Origin: Phocoena phocoena
Lineage: Eukaryota > Chordata > Mammalia > Artiodactyla > Phocoenidae
Length of the DNA: 64,000 nucleotides
NCBI RefSeq assembly: GCF_963924675.1
Contig: NC_089221.1
Span: 8,863,851 to 8,927,850, forward strand
Reading direction: 5' to 3'
The notes under the pieces are model-generated. The model did not search any database and was not told the origin of the DNA. It saw nothing but the letters and a program-made list of their open reading frames with translations. Made by a program: the position numbers and the translations under genes. This document shows positions 22,031-32,069 of this stretch, in pieces (position 1 is the stretch's first letter; each line of letters begins with the position of its first letter).

Positions 22031-22363
22031 AACAAAACAAACCCCCTAAAAGGCAGACCTTTTCAAATGCGTCTTTACTATAAACAGTTACTCTTTCTGC
22101 TACATTAAAGACCCGCTTCAAAGGGGAAAAAAAAAGCAGCAGGTGTCACTTCCTGGACCTTTGGATAACATCAGTATTATGTACACCTCTTTCCCATAAA
22201 TTCTGGGAAATTTTAAGTAGTTTATAGGAGCCCTTGGAATAGGAGATAAGATTTTTGAGGCACAGGGACCCTGGACCTTACCGACTTGACTGCCGGGGCC
22301 CTCAGGGCATGAAAAAGGCTGGGGACGGTGGGTCCAGGAGGGCACAGGAAGGAATGGGGCATT
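22031..22363. other. Unassigned DNA
   Basis: No repeat or exon recognised. Confidence 0.35.
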
Positions 22364-22754
22364 ATAGTGGTTTGAATTGTTTCCCCTCAGAATTCAGGTT
22401 CACCTGGAAGCTGTGAATGTGCCATTATTTGGAAATAGGGTCTTTGCAGATATAATTAGTGAAGGATCTGGATTTGAACTCATGTTCCTATAAGAAGAGG
22501 AGAGAACACAGAGAGACACACAGGGGAGAAGGTGATGTGAAGACAGACACAGAGATTGGAGTGATGCGGCCACAAGCCAAGGAACGCCTGGAGCCACCAG
22601 GAAGACGCAGGAAGGATCCCCCCTGGAGCCTTCAGAGGGAGTGTGGCCCTGCCGACACTTGGATTTTGCACTTCTGGCCTCCAGAACTGTGAGAGAATAG
22701 ATTCCTGCTGTTTTAAGCCACCGGCTGCTACGGCAGCCCTAGGAGGCTAACACA
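22364..22754 (+). mobile_element. MLT1 LTR (ERVL-MaLR)
   Basis: 'attatagtggtttgaattg', 'ggaaatagggtctttgcagat', 'gagattggagtgatgcggcc', 'ccagaactgtgagagaatag' and 'acggcagccctaggaggcta'. Sense orientation, near full length. Confidence 0.9.
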
Positions 22755-23997
22755 GACACGCAGGCAGGCTGGGATCCTGGGGGAATAGGAAGGAATGAAG
22801 AGGGGAAGGGCTGTAGTTACGGTCTCCTTGTTAGGAAATTCCAGCCTAACCCGTTGTGCAAGAAAAAAGAATTTATTGGTTCCTGTACTTGAAACAACCA
22901 GCAGGTGTCAGCTTCAGAAGCAGCTGGATCGGGTCATTCAGAAAGTCACCTAGAACCTTCCTTTCTCCATCTCTTGACTTGGCTGGAGACTTTGGCAAGC
23001 TCAGGGGACCTGCCCATCCAGGCTGATCACAGCAGCGGGGAGGTGGGCCTTCTGAGTGCCCAGGCCTGGGTCCCACTCAACCCTTGGACCCACACAGGAA
23101 CAGGGGGCCTCCCCAAGGAAATTGGGGTGCAGAGAGGGATACAGACAGGCAAAAATAACAGACACGTGCGACCCAGAGGTCCTCTGCCTCTCTGCCACTA
23201 TGTCCCTCCTGATGGCAGCTCTTTCATCCAGGAGTGACAGCACCGGGTGTGGTTTTGAGTGTGCTCGGTGCGGCGGGATTCAGCTGAATGATCCAACTGT
23301 GAAGAAGCAACATTCCAGATGTGCTGTCTGTTGCTGACTTCGGGAGTCCACCAGGGAAGGCCCCCTCCCTGCCTGATGCACTGATTCTGGGGTCCAGGGC
23401 TGTCCACTCAGATGACAATTTAATGATCTGCCTGGCCTCTCAGAGAGTAAAGCCAGATGGTCGGCACTGACTACTCAGATGTTAAATTTACTAAGTGACT
23501 CTGGCTTGGGGGATCCAATCATCGGAGAGAAAAGTTACTGTGCAGGAGAAAATGCATCTTTTCACTTTTCAAAGGATCTTCCTCTGGGGCCGGGAGAGCA
23601 TCCTGGAACCAATGCCGATGGCTTCGGACATCGCGGCTGCTGCAGGTCTTGGGCCTGCTGAGCCCAGGAGATAAACCGAGGATTATGTCTGGAGAATGAG
23701 GACTTCGGCGCCCTGGGTCACCTGGCCGGAAGTAGGCTCTAAATTGGGGGTGGTGAGGGCGGATGGAATGAAGCAAACAGAATGGAGTCAGAGGGGTACT
23801 TTTTTCTATTTAGGGGACATCTCAGCAGATCTCATCTGCTGGACAGCCAGCCCCAGGCATTTCCCGTGTCAGGGGCGGGTGCCAGTGGTACCCAGTAACC
23901 CCTCTGCTGAGAGGGAACAGGGGGTGAAGAAATGACAGAAGATGAGGAGAAGGTGAGAGAAAGGAAGAGGAAGTGGGTGGGGAGAAGATGTAAATAA
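22755..23997. other. Unassigned DNA with an unclassified old repeat
   Basis: 22855-23100 ('aagaatttattggttcctgt', 'cttcagaagcagctggatcgg') resembles an old repeat that also seems to be present at 25440-26870. The rest is not recognised. Confidence 0.35.
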
Positions 23998-24155
23998 TAC
24001 ACTTTAATCCTCTGAGATGCTTCCTGGAGGCCAGACACCATCCTAAATGCTTCATGGGCACCAGGATGTAGGAGCTCCTGACAGGCCCATGATGTAGGAG
24101 CCATGATTTTCCCCTGTTTACAGATGCGGCGTCTGCAGCACAGAGGGGGTTTGTG
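23998..24155 (+). mobile_element. MIR-like SINE fragment
   Basis: 'ggccagacaccatcctaaatg', 'catgattttcccctgtttacag' and 'ctgcagcacagaggg' fit a degraded sense MIR. Confidence 0.45.
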
Positions 24156-24170
24156 GCCTTTCTGACTGTA

Positions 24171-25027
24171 CGGTTGTCCCCCCTTATCCACCGGGGTAAG
24201 TCCCAAGACCCCCAGTGGATGCCTGAAACTGTGGACAATCCCAAATCCTATAGGTACTAAGTTTTTTCCTACACATATGTATCTATGATAGAGTTTAATT
24301 TGTAAATTAGGTACAGTAAGAGATTAACAACAACAAGTAATGATAAGATAGAACAATTAAAATAATATGCTATAGTGAAAGTTTTGTGAATGTGGTTTTC
24401 CTTTCTCTCCCTCTCTCTCAGAATACCTCATCATACAGATTTAATGCTTTCTCCACATTAACTAAGAATGTGTGATACACTGTGGCTGTAACTTTTGTAG
24501 CTTCAGATTCCACAGCAAAGCTAGCAGGAAGTTTTTTTTTTCCTTCACAATTTCACAGATGGAAGATACGCTCTTATCGTGGATCTCAGCAACCTCAGCA
24601 TGTGATATTTTTTCTTTCCTAATTAAGTCAAGAACTTTCACCTTTTCACTTAAAGGAAGCACTTTATGGCGTCTCTTTGGCATATCCAAACGGCAGCATC
24701 ACTGCCCTTGTACTCTGGGGCCATTATGAAGTAAAATAAGGGCTACTTTGAACACAAGCACTGTGATACCACGACAGTTGATCTGATAACTGAGACGGCT
24801 ACTAAGTGACTAACAGGCGGGACACAATGGACAAAGGGGCACTTCATGTTCCGGGCAGGACAGAGTGGGATGGCTCGAGATTTCAACATGCTACTCAGGT
24901 TGGCTCACAGGTTAAAACTTATGAATTGATTATTTCTGGAATTTTCCATTTAATGTTTTTGGACTGTGGTTGACCACAGGTAACTGAAACTCTGAAAAGT
25001 GAAACCTCGGCTGAGGGGAAACTAACT
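24171..25027 (-). mobile_element. Tigger (pogo/Tc1-mariner) DNA transposon, internally deleted
   Basis: Starts 'cggttgtccccccttatcc' after a TA and ends 'ctgaggggaaactaact', with terminal sequences 'cccagtggatgcctgaaac' and 'gactgtggttgaccacagg' near the two ends. About 860 bp, much shorter than an autonomous copy. The transposase remnant is on the minus strand, so the element is oriented that way. Subfamily not assigned. Confidence 0.8.
24462..24689 (-). pseudogene. Tigger transposase N-terminal remnant
   Basis: A 75-codon frame opens MDMPKRRHKVLPLSEKVKVL and continues with a helix-turn-helix-like stretch (about residues 15-55: LIRKEK, then HAEVAEIHDKSVSSICEIVK). This is the CENP-B-type N-terminal DNA-binding domain of Tigger/pogo transposases. 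The frame ends soon after; no DDE catalytic domain is present, so no active enzyme can be made. Known of the family: the full protein cuts and pastes the element at TA sites. Confidence 0.85.
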
Positions 25028-25439
25028 CTGTTTATGAACGTTCACTGACACAGAGTTGAAAAGCCACATGGAGTGGAGTGGAGTTTGGATGTCAGCCCAC
25101 AGTATTTGCTAAGTATGTTCTATGATTCTGGAATCCACTTATCCCAGGCCTGCAAGGCCGAGTGTACCTCTAGGATGCTCACAGCCTAACGAGGGGAAAC
25201 ACAGATGCAAATTATTGCAGTGCAATGGGATGCTGCTGTTGTCCAGGTGCAGACACGGAAATATTGGGAGGAAGCAAAGGGCCTGGAATTTCCCTGCAGG
25301 TGCCCACACCTTTGAAGAGGTCCGAGTGCAGGGGCTGAGTATCTATGGGAGTGAGTGACAGACCCGGATTAGACGGGGAGGGTCTCTCCATGCCAACGTG
25401 AGGTGTGTGACCCTGTCCCCTGGCATGGCAGCCATGGAA
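25028..25439. other. Unassigned DNA
   Basis: No repeat or exon recognised. Confidence 0.35.
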
Positions 25440-25804
25440 AGCTTTCAGGATGGGAATGCACTAGTTAGGACTTTTCAGCTGCAAAGGACAGAAACCAAAT
25501 TCAAACTAGTTTAGGTGGGAAAAGGAATGGGGGGGACGTGGCTCTAATGTCCTCAGGACTAGAAGGGGGCTTTGGCGTGGAGCCAGGAACCCCTCTTCGG
25601 CTCGACTCTGATCTAGGCTTCTCTGTGCCTGGCGCAATTCCTTCCACGGCAGATGGGCATTCTCCATGTGGCAGGGAACCTCTGTAGGGCAGGGCACCAC
25701 GAGGCAGGTGTATCCATGTGGTTGCATCATGCGACAGGTACAGTCAGCCCTCTGTATACGTGGGTTCTGCATCCACGGATTCAACCAACCTTGGATCCAA
25801 AACA

Positions 25805-25937
25805 TTTTTTTATTATTAATTTGGTTTTGGCGATGCTGTGCAGCTTGCAGGATCTTAGTTCCCTGACCAGGGATTGAACCCGGGCCCCCAGCAGTGAAAG
25901 CACCGAGTCCTAACCACTGGACCGCCAGGGAAGTCCC
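25805..25937 (-). mobile_element. Short CHR-type SINE inside MER2
   Basis: Antisense: 'cagcttgcaggatcttagttcc', 'ccagggattgaacccggg', 'accgccagggaagtccc'. Same short form as 7169-7290. No clear target duplication was found. Confidence 0.85.
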
Positions 25938-25962
25938 CTCCCAAAAAAGGAGAAAAAAAAAC

Positions 25963-26032
25963 GTATATATATATATATATATATAAAATACATATATATA
26001 TATAATACATACATATATATATATATAATACA

Positions 26033-26048
<16 letters not shown>
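25963..26048. repeat. AT dinucleotide microsatellite
   Basis: Four blocks of (TA)n separated by 'aaatac' or 'aatacatac'. Probably grew from the A/T-rich junction between the two SINEs. Confidence 0.95.
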
Positions 26049-26079
<31 letters not shown>

Positions 26080-26268
26080 GTACGCGGGCCTCTCACTGTT
26101 GCGGCCTTTCCCATTGCGGAGCCCAGGCTCCGGACGTGCAGGCTCAGCGGCCATGGCTCACGGGCCCAGCCGCTCCGTGGCATGTGGGATCTTCCCGGAC
26201 CAGGGCATGAACCCGTGTCCCCCACATCGGCAGGCGGACTCTCAACCACTGCGCCACCAGGGAAGCCC
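26049..26268 (-). mobile_element. CHR-2-type SINE inside MER2
   Basis: A T-run of over 25 bases, 'accgtacgcgggcctctcac', 'ggctcagcggccatggctc' and end 'ccaccagggaagccc'. Antisense and full length. It lies directly against the AT microsatellite. Confidence 0.93.
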
Positions 26269-26870
26269 CCCCACCAAATATTTTTTTTTAATTCCAGAAA
26301 GTTCCAAAAAGCACAACTTGAATTTGCTGGGCACTGGCAACTATTTATCAGTTCACAGCGTGTACATTGTGTTAAGTGTTATAAGTAATCTAGAGGGGAT
26401 TTAAAGTATAAAGGAGGATGTGTGTAGGTTACATGCAAATACTACATCATTTTATACGAAGGACTTGAGCATCCCCTGATGTCGGTATCTGCTGTGGGTC
26501 CTGGAACCAGTCCCCTGCGGATACTGAGGGATGACTGTACCTCCGCGTGGCAGGCAGCTGTAAGGAAGTATCCTGGTGCAGTCGTACTCACTGACATCAT
26601 TCCAGTTTAGAAATCCCTCAAGAACAGAGACTGTTTCCCAGCTTCAGTATGAAAAGCCCCTGGGAAGAACTCTGGTCTGGTCCAGTTTCAGTCACATGAC
26701 CAACATTGGACCAATCCTTGTGGCCAGAGGCCCAGAGTACTTTACGGAGGCAGATATGAGTCATGTGATTACCATTTAACTTGGGTCATGTGACACGTGA
26801 AAGGAGGGAAGTGAGCCTGCCATGATTGGCTGCCCTCTCCCACAGGAGGAGACCTTTGCTGAAGGAAAGG

Positions 26871-27076
26871 GAGAAGATGCTGGTGGACAGACAACAGATG
26901 TTCTCGGCAGGCAGGTCCTGAATCTGATTGGTTTTAGAGATTACTGGGCACGTGGCCATGGGGAGGTGGAGTCTGCTGCTCTGAGAGCCTGGATGAGGGC
27001 TCGTCAGGAGAAGTGTCTTTCAGCTTGGTTAAACACAAAAGCACCTGCCCCACCTCTCTATAAGAATAACAACCCA
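26871..27076. other. Short unassigned stretch
   Basis: Nothing recognised. Its last 15 bases (27062-27076) are the left target duplication of the next SINE. Confidence 0.4.
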
Positions 27077-27365
27077 GGCTTCCCTGGTGGCGCAGTGGCT
27101 GAGAATCTGCCTGCCAATGCAGGGGACACGGGTTCGAGCCCTGGTCTGGGAGGATCCCACATGCCACGGAGCAACTAGGCCCATGAGCCACAACTACTGA
27201 GCCTGCGCGTCTGGAGCCTGTGAGCCGCAACAAGAGAGGCTGCGATAGTGAGAGGCCCGCGCACCGCGATGAAGAGTGGCCCCCCGCTCGCCACAACTAG
27301 AGAAAGCCCTCGCACAGAAACGAAGACCCAACACAGCCATAAATAAATAAATAAATAAATTTAAA
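27077..27365 (+). mobile_element. CHR SINE, mixed CHR-1/CHR-2-like body
   Basis: tRNA-like head with box-B sequence 'gggttcgagccc', then 'gagcaactaggcccatgagcc', a middle like the short type ('gcgtctggagcctgtgagcc', 'gtgagaggcccgcgcacc') and the long-type tail ('cgctcgccacaactagagaa', 'cgaagacccaacacagcc', (AAAT)n). Perfect 15-bp target duplication AAGAATAACAACCCA at 27062-27076 and 27366-27380. Confidence 0.95.
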
Positions 27366-27380
27366 AAGAATAACAACCCA

Positions 27381-27572
27381 AGCCAAGCTGTAGGATGTTA
27401 TTTGAAAATTCAAAATAGGTTCTCAGGAAGATAAATAAACCAAGTGCCCACTGTTTTGCTTCCCAGCCACTCCCCTTCCCTAGGGAGTCAGGCAGCCACA
27501 CTGTCCTGCTAGGAAGGAAAAGGCAGGACGAGCTTTTGTGTTGGTGAGAAGGGACCGTCCCAGAGGTGTTTA
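27381..27572. other. Short unassigned stretch
   Basis: Nothing recognised. Confidence 0.4.
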
Positions 27573-27735
27573 GACCCGTGCTTCTCTCACCGTAATGAGC
27601 CCAGGAATCCCCTGTGGATCACGTTAAAATGCAGATTCTGATCCAGGAGGTCTGGGGCAGGGCCTGAGATCCTGCTTCTCCAATGAGCTCCCAGGTGATG
27701 GTGATGCTCTGGCTCCCACACCCCGCTTAGAGCCG
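27573..27735 (+). mobile_element. MER5A (hAT-Charlie)
   Basis: 'gttaaaatgcagattctgatccaggagg' region, 'tctggggcagggcctgagat', 'gagctcccaggtgatggtg'. Sense; the ends are eroded. Confidence 0.8.
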
Positions 27736-28107
27736 TGAGGACCAAAAGCCTAGACTCTTCGGGACGGGATGAGAATTGGATGAAGCTGTGAGCGGGCTGT
27801 CATGGAAACCACCAAGCCGGCCAGCTGGTGGCTCATCTCAGACAGGCAGAGTTGAGGTGCTGTGGCCATGCGGACAGACTGACCTTCTCTGCCTGCACCA
27901 GTCCCGGGCCACTCAGACCCGCTCCTGGACAGACGGAGAACTTGGGAGAGCCAGCAGGGAAGGAGGATTAGAGCCTCGGGGGGAACCCCCTGTCCAGCCA
28001 CAAGTCAGGACACCCCAGAGCCTCTTCTCAACACCATGAAGGTGAGCCTTGGCTCGGAAGAGACGGTGGCGGAGAGGAGGGAGGGCTTTACCAGCCCCAG
28101 GGAGGCT
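27736..28107. other. Unassigned DNA
   Basis: GC-rich; no exon or repeat recognised. Confidence 0.35.
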
Positions 28108-28410
28108 GTGTTCATTTCCCACGGCTGCTGCACCAAGTACCACAAACTGGGTGGCTCATGACAACAGATACATGTTCTCTCACTCTTCTGGAGGCCAGAA
28201 ATCTGACATAAAGTGTCCGAGGGCTGATCTCTCTCCAGAGGCTCTGGGGGAGAGCCTGTCCTTACCTGCTCCAGCTTCAGGTGGCCCCCTGCTTCCTGTT
28301 AGCCTGGCCCTCTGCCACCTGTCATCTGCCATGGCCAGGCCCCCAGGTGGTGACCCTCTTTCATCCTTGACACTCACAACACCCTTCCTATCCTGTGTCT
28401 GAAAATGGGT
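28108..28410 (-). mobile_element. MLT1 LTR, antisense, truncated
   Basis: 'tgttcatttcccacggctgctg', 'agtaccacaaactgggtggc' and 'cactcttctggaggccagaaa' are the antisense MLT1 start. The distal part near 28400 is lost or too divergent. Confidence 0.8.
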
Positions 28411-28493
28411 GACCACTGTTGGAAATGGGGTGAAGGCAGGCATTAGACAAAGGGAACGTGGTGACTAGGAACCTGCTTTTTGACAGAACCACT
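28411..28493. other. Pre-insertion sequence and left L1 target duplication
   Basis: Ends with TGACAGAACCACT (28481-28493). The near-identical TGACAGAAGCACT at 29762-29774 marks the other side of the L1 insertion. Confidence 0.6.
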
Positions 28494-28614
28494 ATTTTTT
28501 TGCGTGAAGCTTTTGATTTTATTATTTGATATTATGGAGGTATAGTTGATTTACAATATTATATGTTTCAGGTATACAACATAGTGATTCACAATTTTTA
28601 AAAGTTATACTCCA

Positions 28615-28789
28615 GGGCTTTCCTGGTGGTGCAGTGGTTGAGAGTCCGCCTGCCGATGCAGGGGACACGGGGTCATGCCCCGGTCTGGGAGGATCCCACA
28701 TGCCGCGGAGCGGCTGGGTCCGAAGCCTGTGCTCTGCAATGGGAGAGGCCACAACAGTGAGAGGCCCGCATACCGCAAAAAAAAAAAAA
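28615..28789 (+). mobile_element. CHR-2-type SINE inside L1
   Basis: 'gggctttcctggtggtgcag' to 'gaggcccgcataccgc' and an A-tail. Perfect 14-bp target duplication AAAGTTATACTCCA at 28601-28614 and 28790-28803. Relative to other copies it lacks the 'gtgagccatggccgctgagcc' segment, an internal deletion. Confidence 0.94.
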
Positions 28790-28889
28790 AAAGTTATACT
28801 CCATTGATAGTTATTATAAAATATTGGCTATATTCCCAGTGCTGTGCGATATATACAGCATACACTATAATACAATATATCCTTATAGC

Positions 28890-29204
28890 TTATTTATTTG
28901 ATACATAATAGTTTGAACCTCTTAATCCCCTACCCCTGTCTTGCCCTCCCCACTGGTAACCACTGGTTTGTTCTCTGCATCTGTGAGTCTGCTTCTTTTT
29001 GTTATATTCATTAGTTTGTTGTATTTTGTAGATTCCACATGTAAGTGATACCATACAGTGTTTGTCTTTCTCTGTCTGTTTTATGTCACCACGCATAATA
29101 CCCCCCCAAGTCCATCCGTGTTGTTTCAAATGGTGAAATTTCCTTTTTTTCATGGCTGAGTAATATTCCATTGCATATCTATATACCATATCTTCTTTAT
29201 CCAT
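28890..29204 (-). pseudogene. L1 ORF2 C-terminal remnant
   Basis: A 104-codon frame includes YRYAMEYYSAMKKRKF and later QTEKDKHCMVSLTCGIY, the conserved end of L1 ORF2p (endonuclease/reverse transcriptase protein). It has neither catalytic domain; it is the last part of a truncated copy. Confidence 0.8.
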
Positions 29205-29862
29205 TCATCTGTTGATGAACACATAGGTTGCTTCCATATCTTGGAAATTGTAAATAATGCTGCTATGACTATTGGGGTGCATATATCTTTTCAAATTAGT
29301 GTTTTTCTTTTCTTCAGATAAATACCTGGGAGTGAAATTGCTGGATCATATGGTAGTTCTGTTTTTAGTTTTTTGAGCACCCTCCATACTGTTTTCCACA
29401 GTGGCTGCACCAGTTACTTTCCCACCAACGGTGTAGGAGTGTTTCCTTTCTCTACATCCTCACCAGCATTTGTTATCTGTGGTCTTTTTGATAATGGCCA
29501 TTCTGACAGGTGTGAGATGATGTCCCATTGTGGTTTTGATTTGCATTCCCCTGATGATTAGCAACGCTGAACATCTTTTCACGTGCCTGTTGGCCATCCG
29601 TATGTCTTCTTTGGAAGAATATCTATTTAGTTCTTCTGCCCATCCTTTAATCAGGTTGGGGTTTTTTTTTATGTTGAATTGTAAGAGCTATTTATATATT
29701 TTGGATTTTAACCACTTATGGGTCATTTCATTCGCAGGTATTTTCTCCCATTCAGTAGGTCTGACAGAAGCACTTTTGAGCAGCTCCAGGCTCTCCCCTG
29801 TGCTGCTGTCCTTGCTGGAACCCGTGCTGGGACTGTCCTAAGGAGCTGTCTTAGAACCATGC

Positions 29863-30110
29863 GACAATGCGCACGAGGAAGCCAGGAATGTCACGTGGTG
29901 GCCACAGTGTGGATTTACCTCCTAAGACGAAACTGAGTTTGGTCGCCACCTCAATCACCTGACTTGGTTCTGATTGACTTTTGGTTGTTTCCAAAACTCA
30001 ACTCCAGACCGGGAAGTTGAAGGCTTTCCTTTAAGAAGACGTGTAGACAGCGGTCACATTCCCCTGCCCGCTCACCTCAGGGCTACCGCTTCTGACGTAT
30101 CAGCTTTGTC
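29863..30110 (+). pseudogene. Mariner-like transposase remnant, frameshifted
   Basis: 'gacaatgcgcac' (29863) reads DNAH, like the second catalytic aspartate motif of mariner transposases. About 33 codons on, in another frame, PPQSPDLVLIDFWLFPKL (29946-29999) matches the third catalytic motif region. The spacing is close to the DD34D of the family. A frameshift and at least two stops make it dead. No inverted terminal repeat could be located. Alternative: chance similarity in the first motif. Confidence 0.6.
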
Positions 30111-30704
30111 CTGCAGCAGCGCGTGGCTTAGAAATGGAGGCAATTGCATTTCCTTTTGGTTGATGCCTTTCTCTTACTTTATGGTCTCACCACGAGGCTG
30201 AAAGTAGCCCATCCTGAGGGAGGCAAAGGAAGTTTTATCCCCAGGCATGGGCTAAATTCCTGGCTCTTCCTCCGGCAGGAATGATTCAAAATTTCCCACC
30301 GAGCTTCCCCTCCGCTGTGTTTCTTGAGTCCCCACACCTGCAGGCGCCCAGTTATTAGATCTTTTTCGTCAAAGAGCCGGTGAAAAATGCGCCTGTTTCT
30401 GTCCTATTTTTGTATTTTACTAATCCCTACTTCTGCTCTCTTCTTTCTCCATTGTTGGGTTTTGTTTGGTTTTGTACCTGAATTAAGTGTAAGAGGAGAG
30501 GGACATTTTATACGTTGCCTGAAATCATAATAAATGAAAAAAATAAATAAATGGTCTTTACTGAGGTCCTCAAACGATGGAAAGAAGACATTTGGATGGC
30601 AGCCCAGCACGAGTTCCTAGGACTTTTTGTATTAAGTTCCTGTGTCCTGCCCCTGTCCTCTCTGGACCTCATTTCCCCATCAGCAAATAGAGGCTTTAGG
30701 TTGG
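30111..30704. other. Unassigned DNA
   Basis: No repeat or exon recognised. Confidence 0.35.
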
Positions 30705-30855
30705 AGCAAACAGTCTCAAACTTGAACATGTACTTGACTCACCTGGGCCTGGTTAAAATACAGATTCTGATTCATAGGTCCTGGGCGGGGCCTGAGATTC
30801 TGAAGGTCTAACCGGCTCCCACATAACCATCCAAGGACCACACTTTGCTCCAAGC
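30705..30855 (+). mobile_element. MER5A-type hAT element
   Basis: 'tgactcacctgggcctggttaaaatacagattctg' region (in order), 'ggcggggcctgagattctg', 'gaccacactttgctccaag'. Confidence 0.75.
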
Positions 30856-31125
30856 CCTGGAACTTGCCGAATATGCAGAATCTCAGGCACACCCCAACCT
30901 CCTGACTCAGAGCTTGCATTTCCCCCAGATCCCTGGACCATCTGAATGCACGTGAGAACGTGGGGCACTGTGCTTCGCCTCAGAGCGGGGAGCTGACTGC
31001 GCATAGGCATCGCTGAAAACCCTGGGGTCCTGATTTAATTGGTGGGAGTGGCCTGGTCATCAGGAACTGTCCCAGCTCCCAGGGGACTCGGATGCGCGGT
31101 GCTGCTTGAGGACCACTGGACTGGA
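30856..31125. mobile_element. Two further MER5-like fragments
   Basis: 30856-30960 ('gcagaatctcaggcacacccc', 'cagatccctggaccatctg') reads antisense-like, and 30990-31125 ('aggcatcgctgaaaacc', 'gcttgaggaccactgg') sense-like. Together with 30705-30855 they form a cluster of hAT pieces. Confidence 0.45.
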
Positions 31126-31544
31126 AAGTCCTCAGGTTCCAACCACGATGCCATCGATTTTATTCAGGTGACCCTGCTGAGCCACATGAGGCCAGGAAAG
31201 GCACCTGAGCAGCGCAGAAGTGTCTATGGGACGCTGCTCCTGAATTGTCCCGGCTCCCTCAAAACGCGACCTGGCTGATAGCAGATGAAGGGCCAACCCT
31301 TGGCAGCATAATGAGATACACATGCACTCAAACTCCCCCGTTTCCCCTGTCTGTGCTTCCCTTCAACCTTCAGGGGTCCAGGAACCCTTACCCTGTGCTC
31401 CAGCCTGACCTCATGAAACCCCCTAGAAGGAGAGGCTCTCACATCATCTATTTATTTACGCCAGAGTGAAAGTAAGTCAGTAGTTTTCTCTCTTCTGGGG
31501 CATCCACATTTTATTGTCTCTAATTGCAGAATGAAGGAGGGCAG
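31126..31544. other. Unassigned DNA
   Basis: Nothing recognised. Confidence 0.35.
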
Positions 31545-31740
31545 ACTGGGGCACGTGGGCTCTGGAATCCAGGTGGGATTCACAGCTCAGATGATGACGA
31601 GTTAAGTGGTCCCGAGTATGTCACATCAACCCAGCAAGAGTCAGTGTCCTTGTGAATAATGCCAACCTCATGGCTTTGGGGAGAAGGGACTGAGCGGATA
31701 GTAGATCCTCAGGAATAGCTGCTTCCTTCAGTCCCCGTCA
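31545..31740 (-). mobile_element. MIR SINE, antisense
   Basis: 'gtgggctctggaatccaggtggg', 'caagagtcagtgtccttgtg', 'aatgccaacctcatggctttg' and 'agtagatcctcaggaatagc' follow the antisense MIR. Confidence 0.65.
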
Positions 31741-32069
31741 CTGCTTTAGACTCGTTCTGGCTTCAAAGCACCAGAAGCAGGTATCCTGGCAGGAAACAAG
31801 GTTTGCTGAAACCATTTTTCTGAGAGAGAAACAAGGGCTTGATTGATTTCCAGCAGCAAACACATTAATCATGGGAATGAACTTTGAGGATGGGAGTGTC
31901 TTAATTCAGAAGACTGCGTCAACCTATAGCATCCTTTTTTTTTTTGAAGAGTTTAATTTCTGGTGTTATAACCACTGTTTCCAAGCAAAACCTTTGCGGG
32001 TCCACAGTGAATGCTTTCCTTACTATGTTATAGAGCTACCGAGTGAGATGAGTCTGGAAACTCTGAGGG
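31741..32069. other. Unassigned DNA
   Basis: Nothing recognised. Confidence 0.35.

Larger units (their letters stand above)
25741..26537 (+). mobile_element. MER2-type Tigger-derived DNA element, split by SINEs
   Basis: Terminal inverted repeats CAGTCAGCCCTCTGTATACG at the left and the complement of 'cagtcatccctcagtatccg' at the right, flanked by TA on both sides. The right part 'ttataagtaatctagagggg' and 'atgcaaatactacatcattt' matches the MER2 family. It is interrupted at 25805-26268. Confidence 0.85.
25440..26870. mobile_element. Unclassified old repeat hosting a nest of insertions
   Basis: Left piece 25440-25738 ('ttcagctgcaaaggacagaaacc', 'aaattcaaactagtttagg') and right piece 26540-26870 ('cagtttcagtcacatgacc', 'ttgggtcatgtgacacg', 'catgattggctgccc') look like two halves of one old element split by a MER2 insertion. 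The family is not named. Confidence 0.45.
28494..29761 (-). mobile_element. L1 LINE 3' end, antisense, split by a SINE
   Basis: 'ggaggtatagttgatttacaat', 'tggtaaccactggtttgttc', 'tggctgagtaatattccattg', 'gaaattgctggatcatatgg' and 'ccattctgacaggtgtgagat' are the antisense 3' end of mammalian L1 in order. About 1.1 kb of L1. Flanks TGACAGAA(C/G)CACT suggest the element's own target duplication. Confidence 0.93.

Noticed and set aside
25506..26249. A 247-codon minus-strand open frame, the longest in the window
   Set aside because: It runs through the CHR-2 SINE, the TA microsatellite (YIYIY strings), the short SINE and the MER2 junction. The protein is translated repeat, not a gene.
27077..27140. 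Functional tRNA gene, because of tRNA-like A and B boxes
   Set aside because: The sequence is the tRNA-derived head of a SINE and cannot fold as a full tRNA; the same head recurs in every CHR copy.
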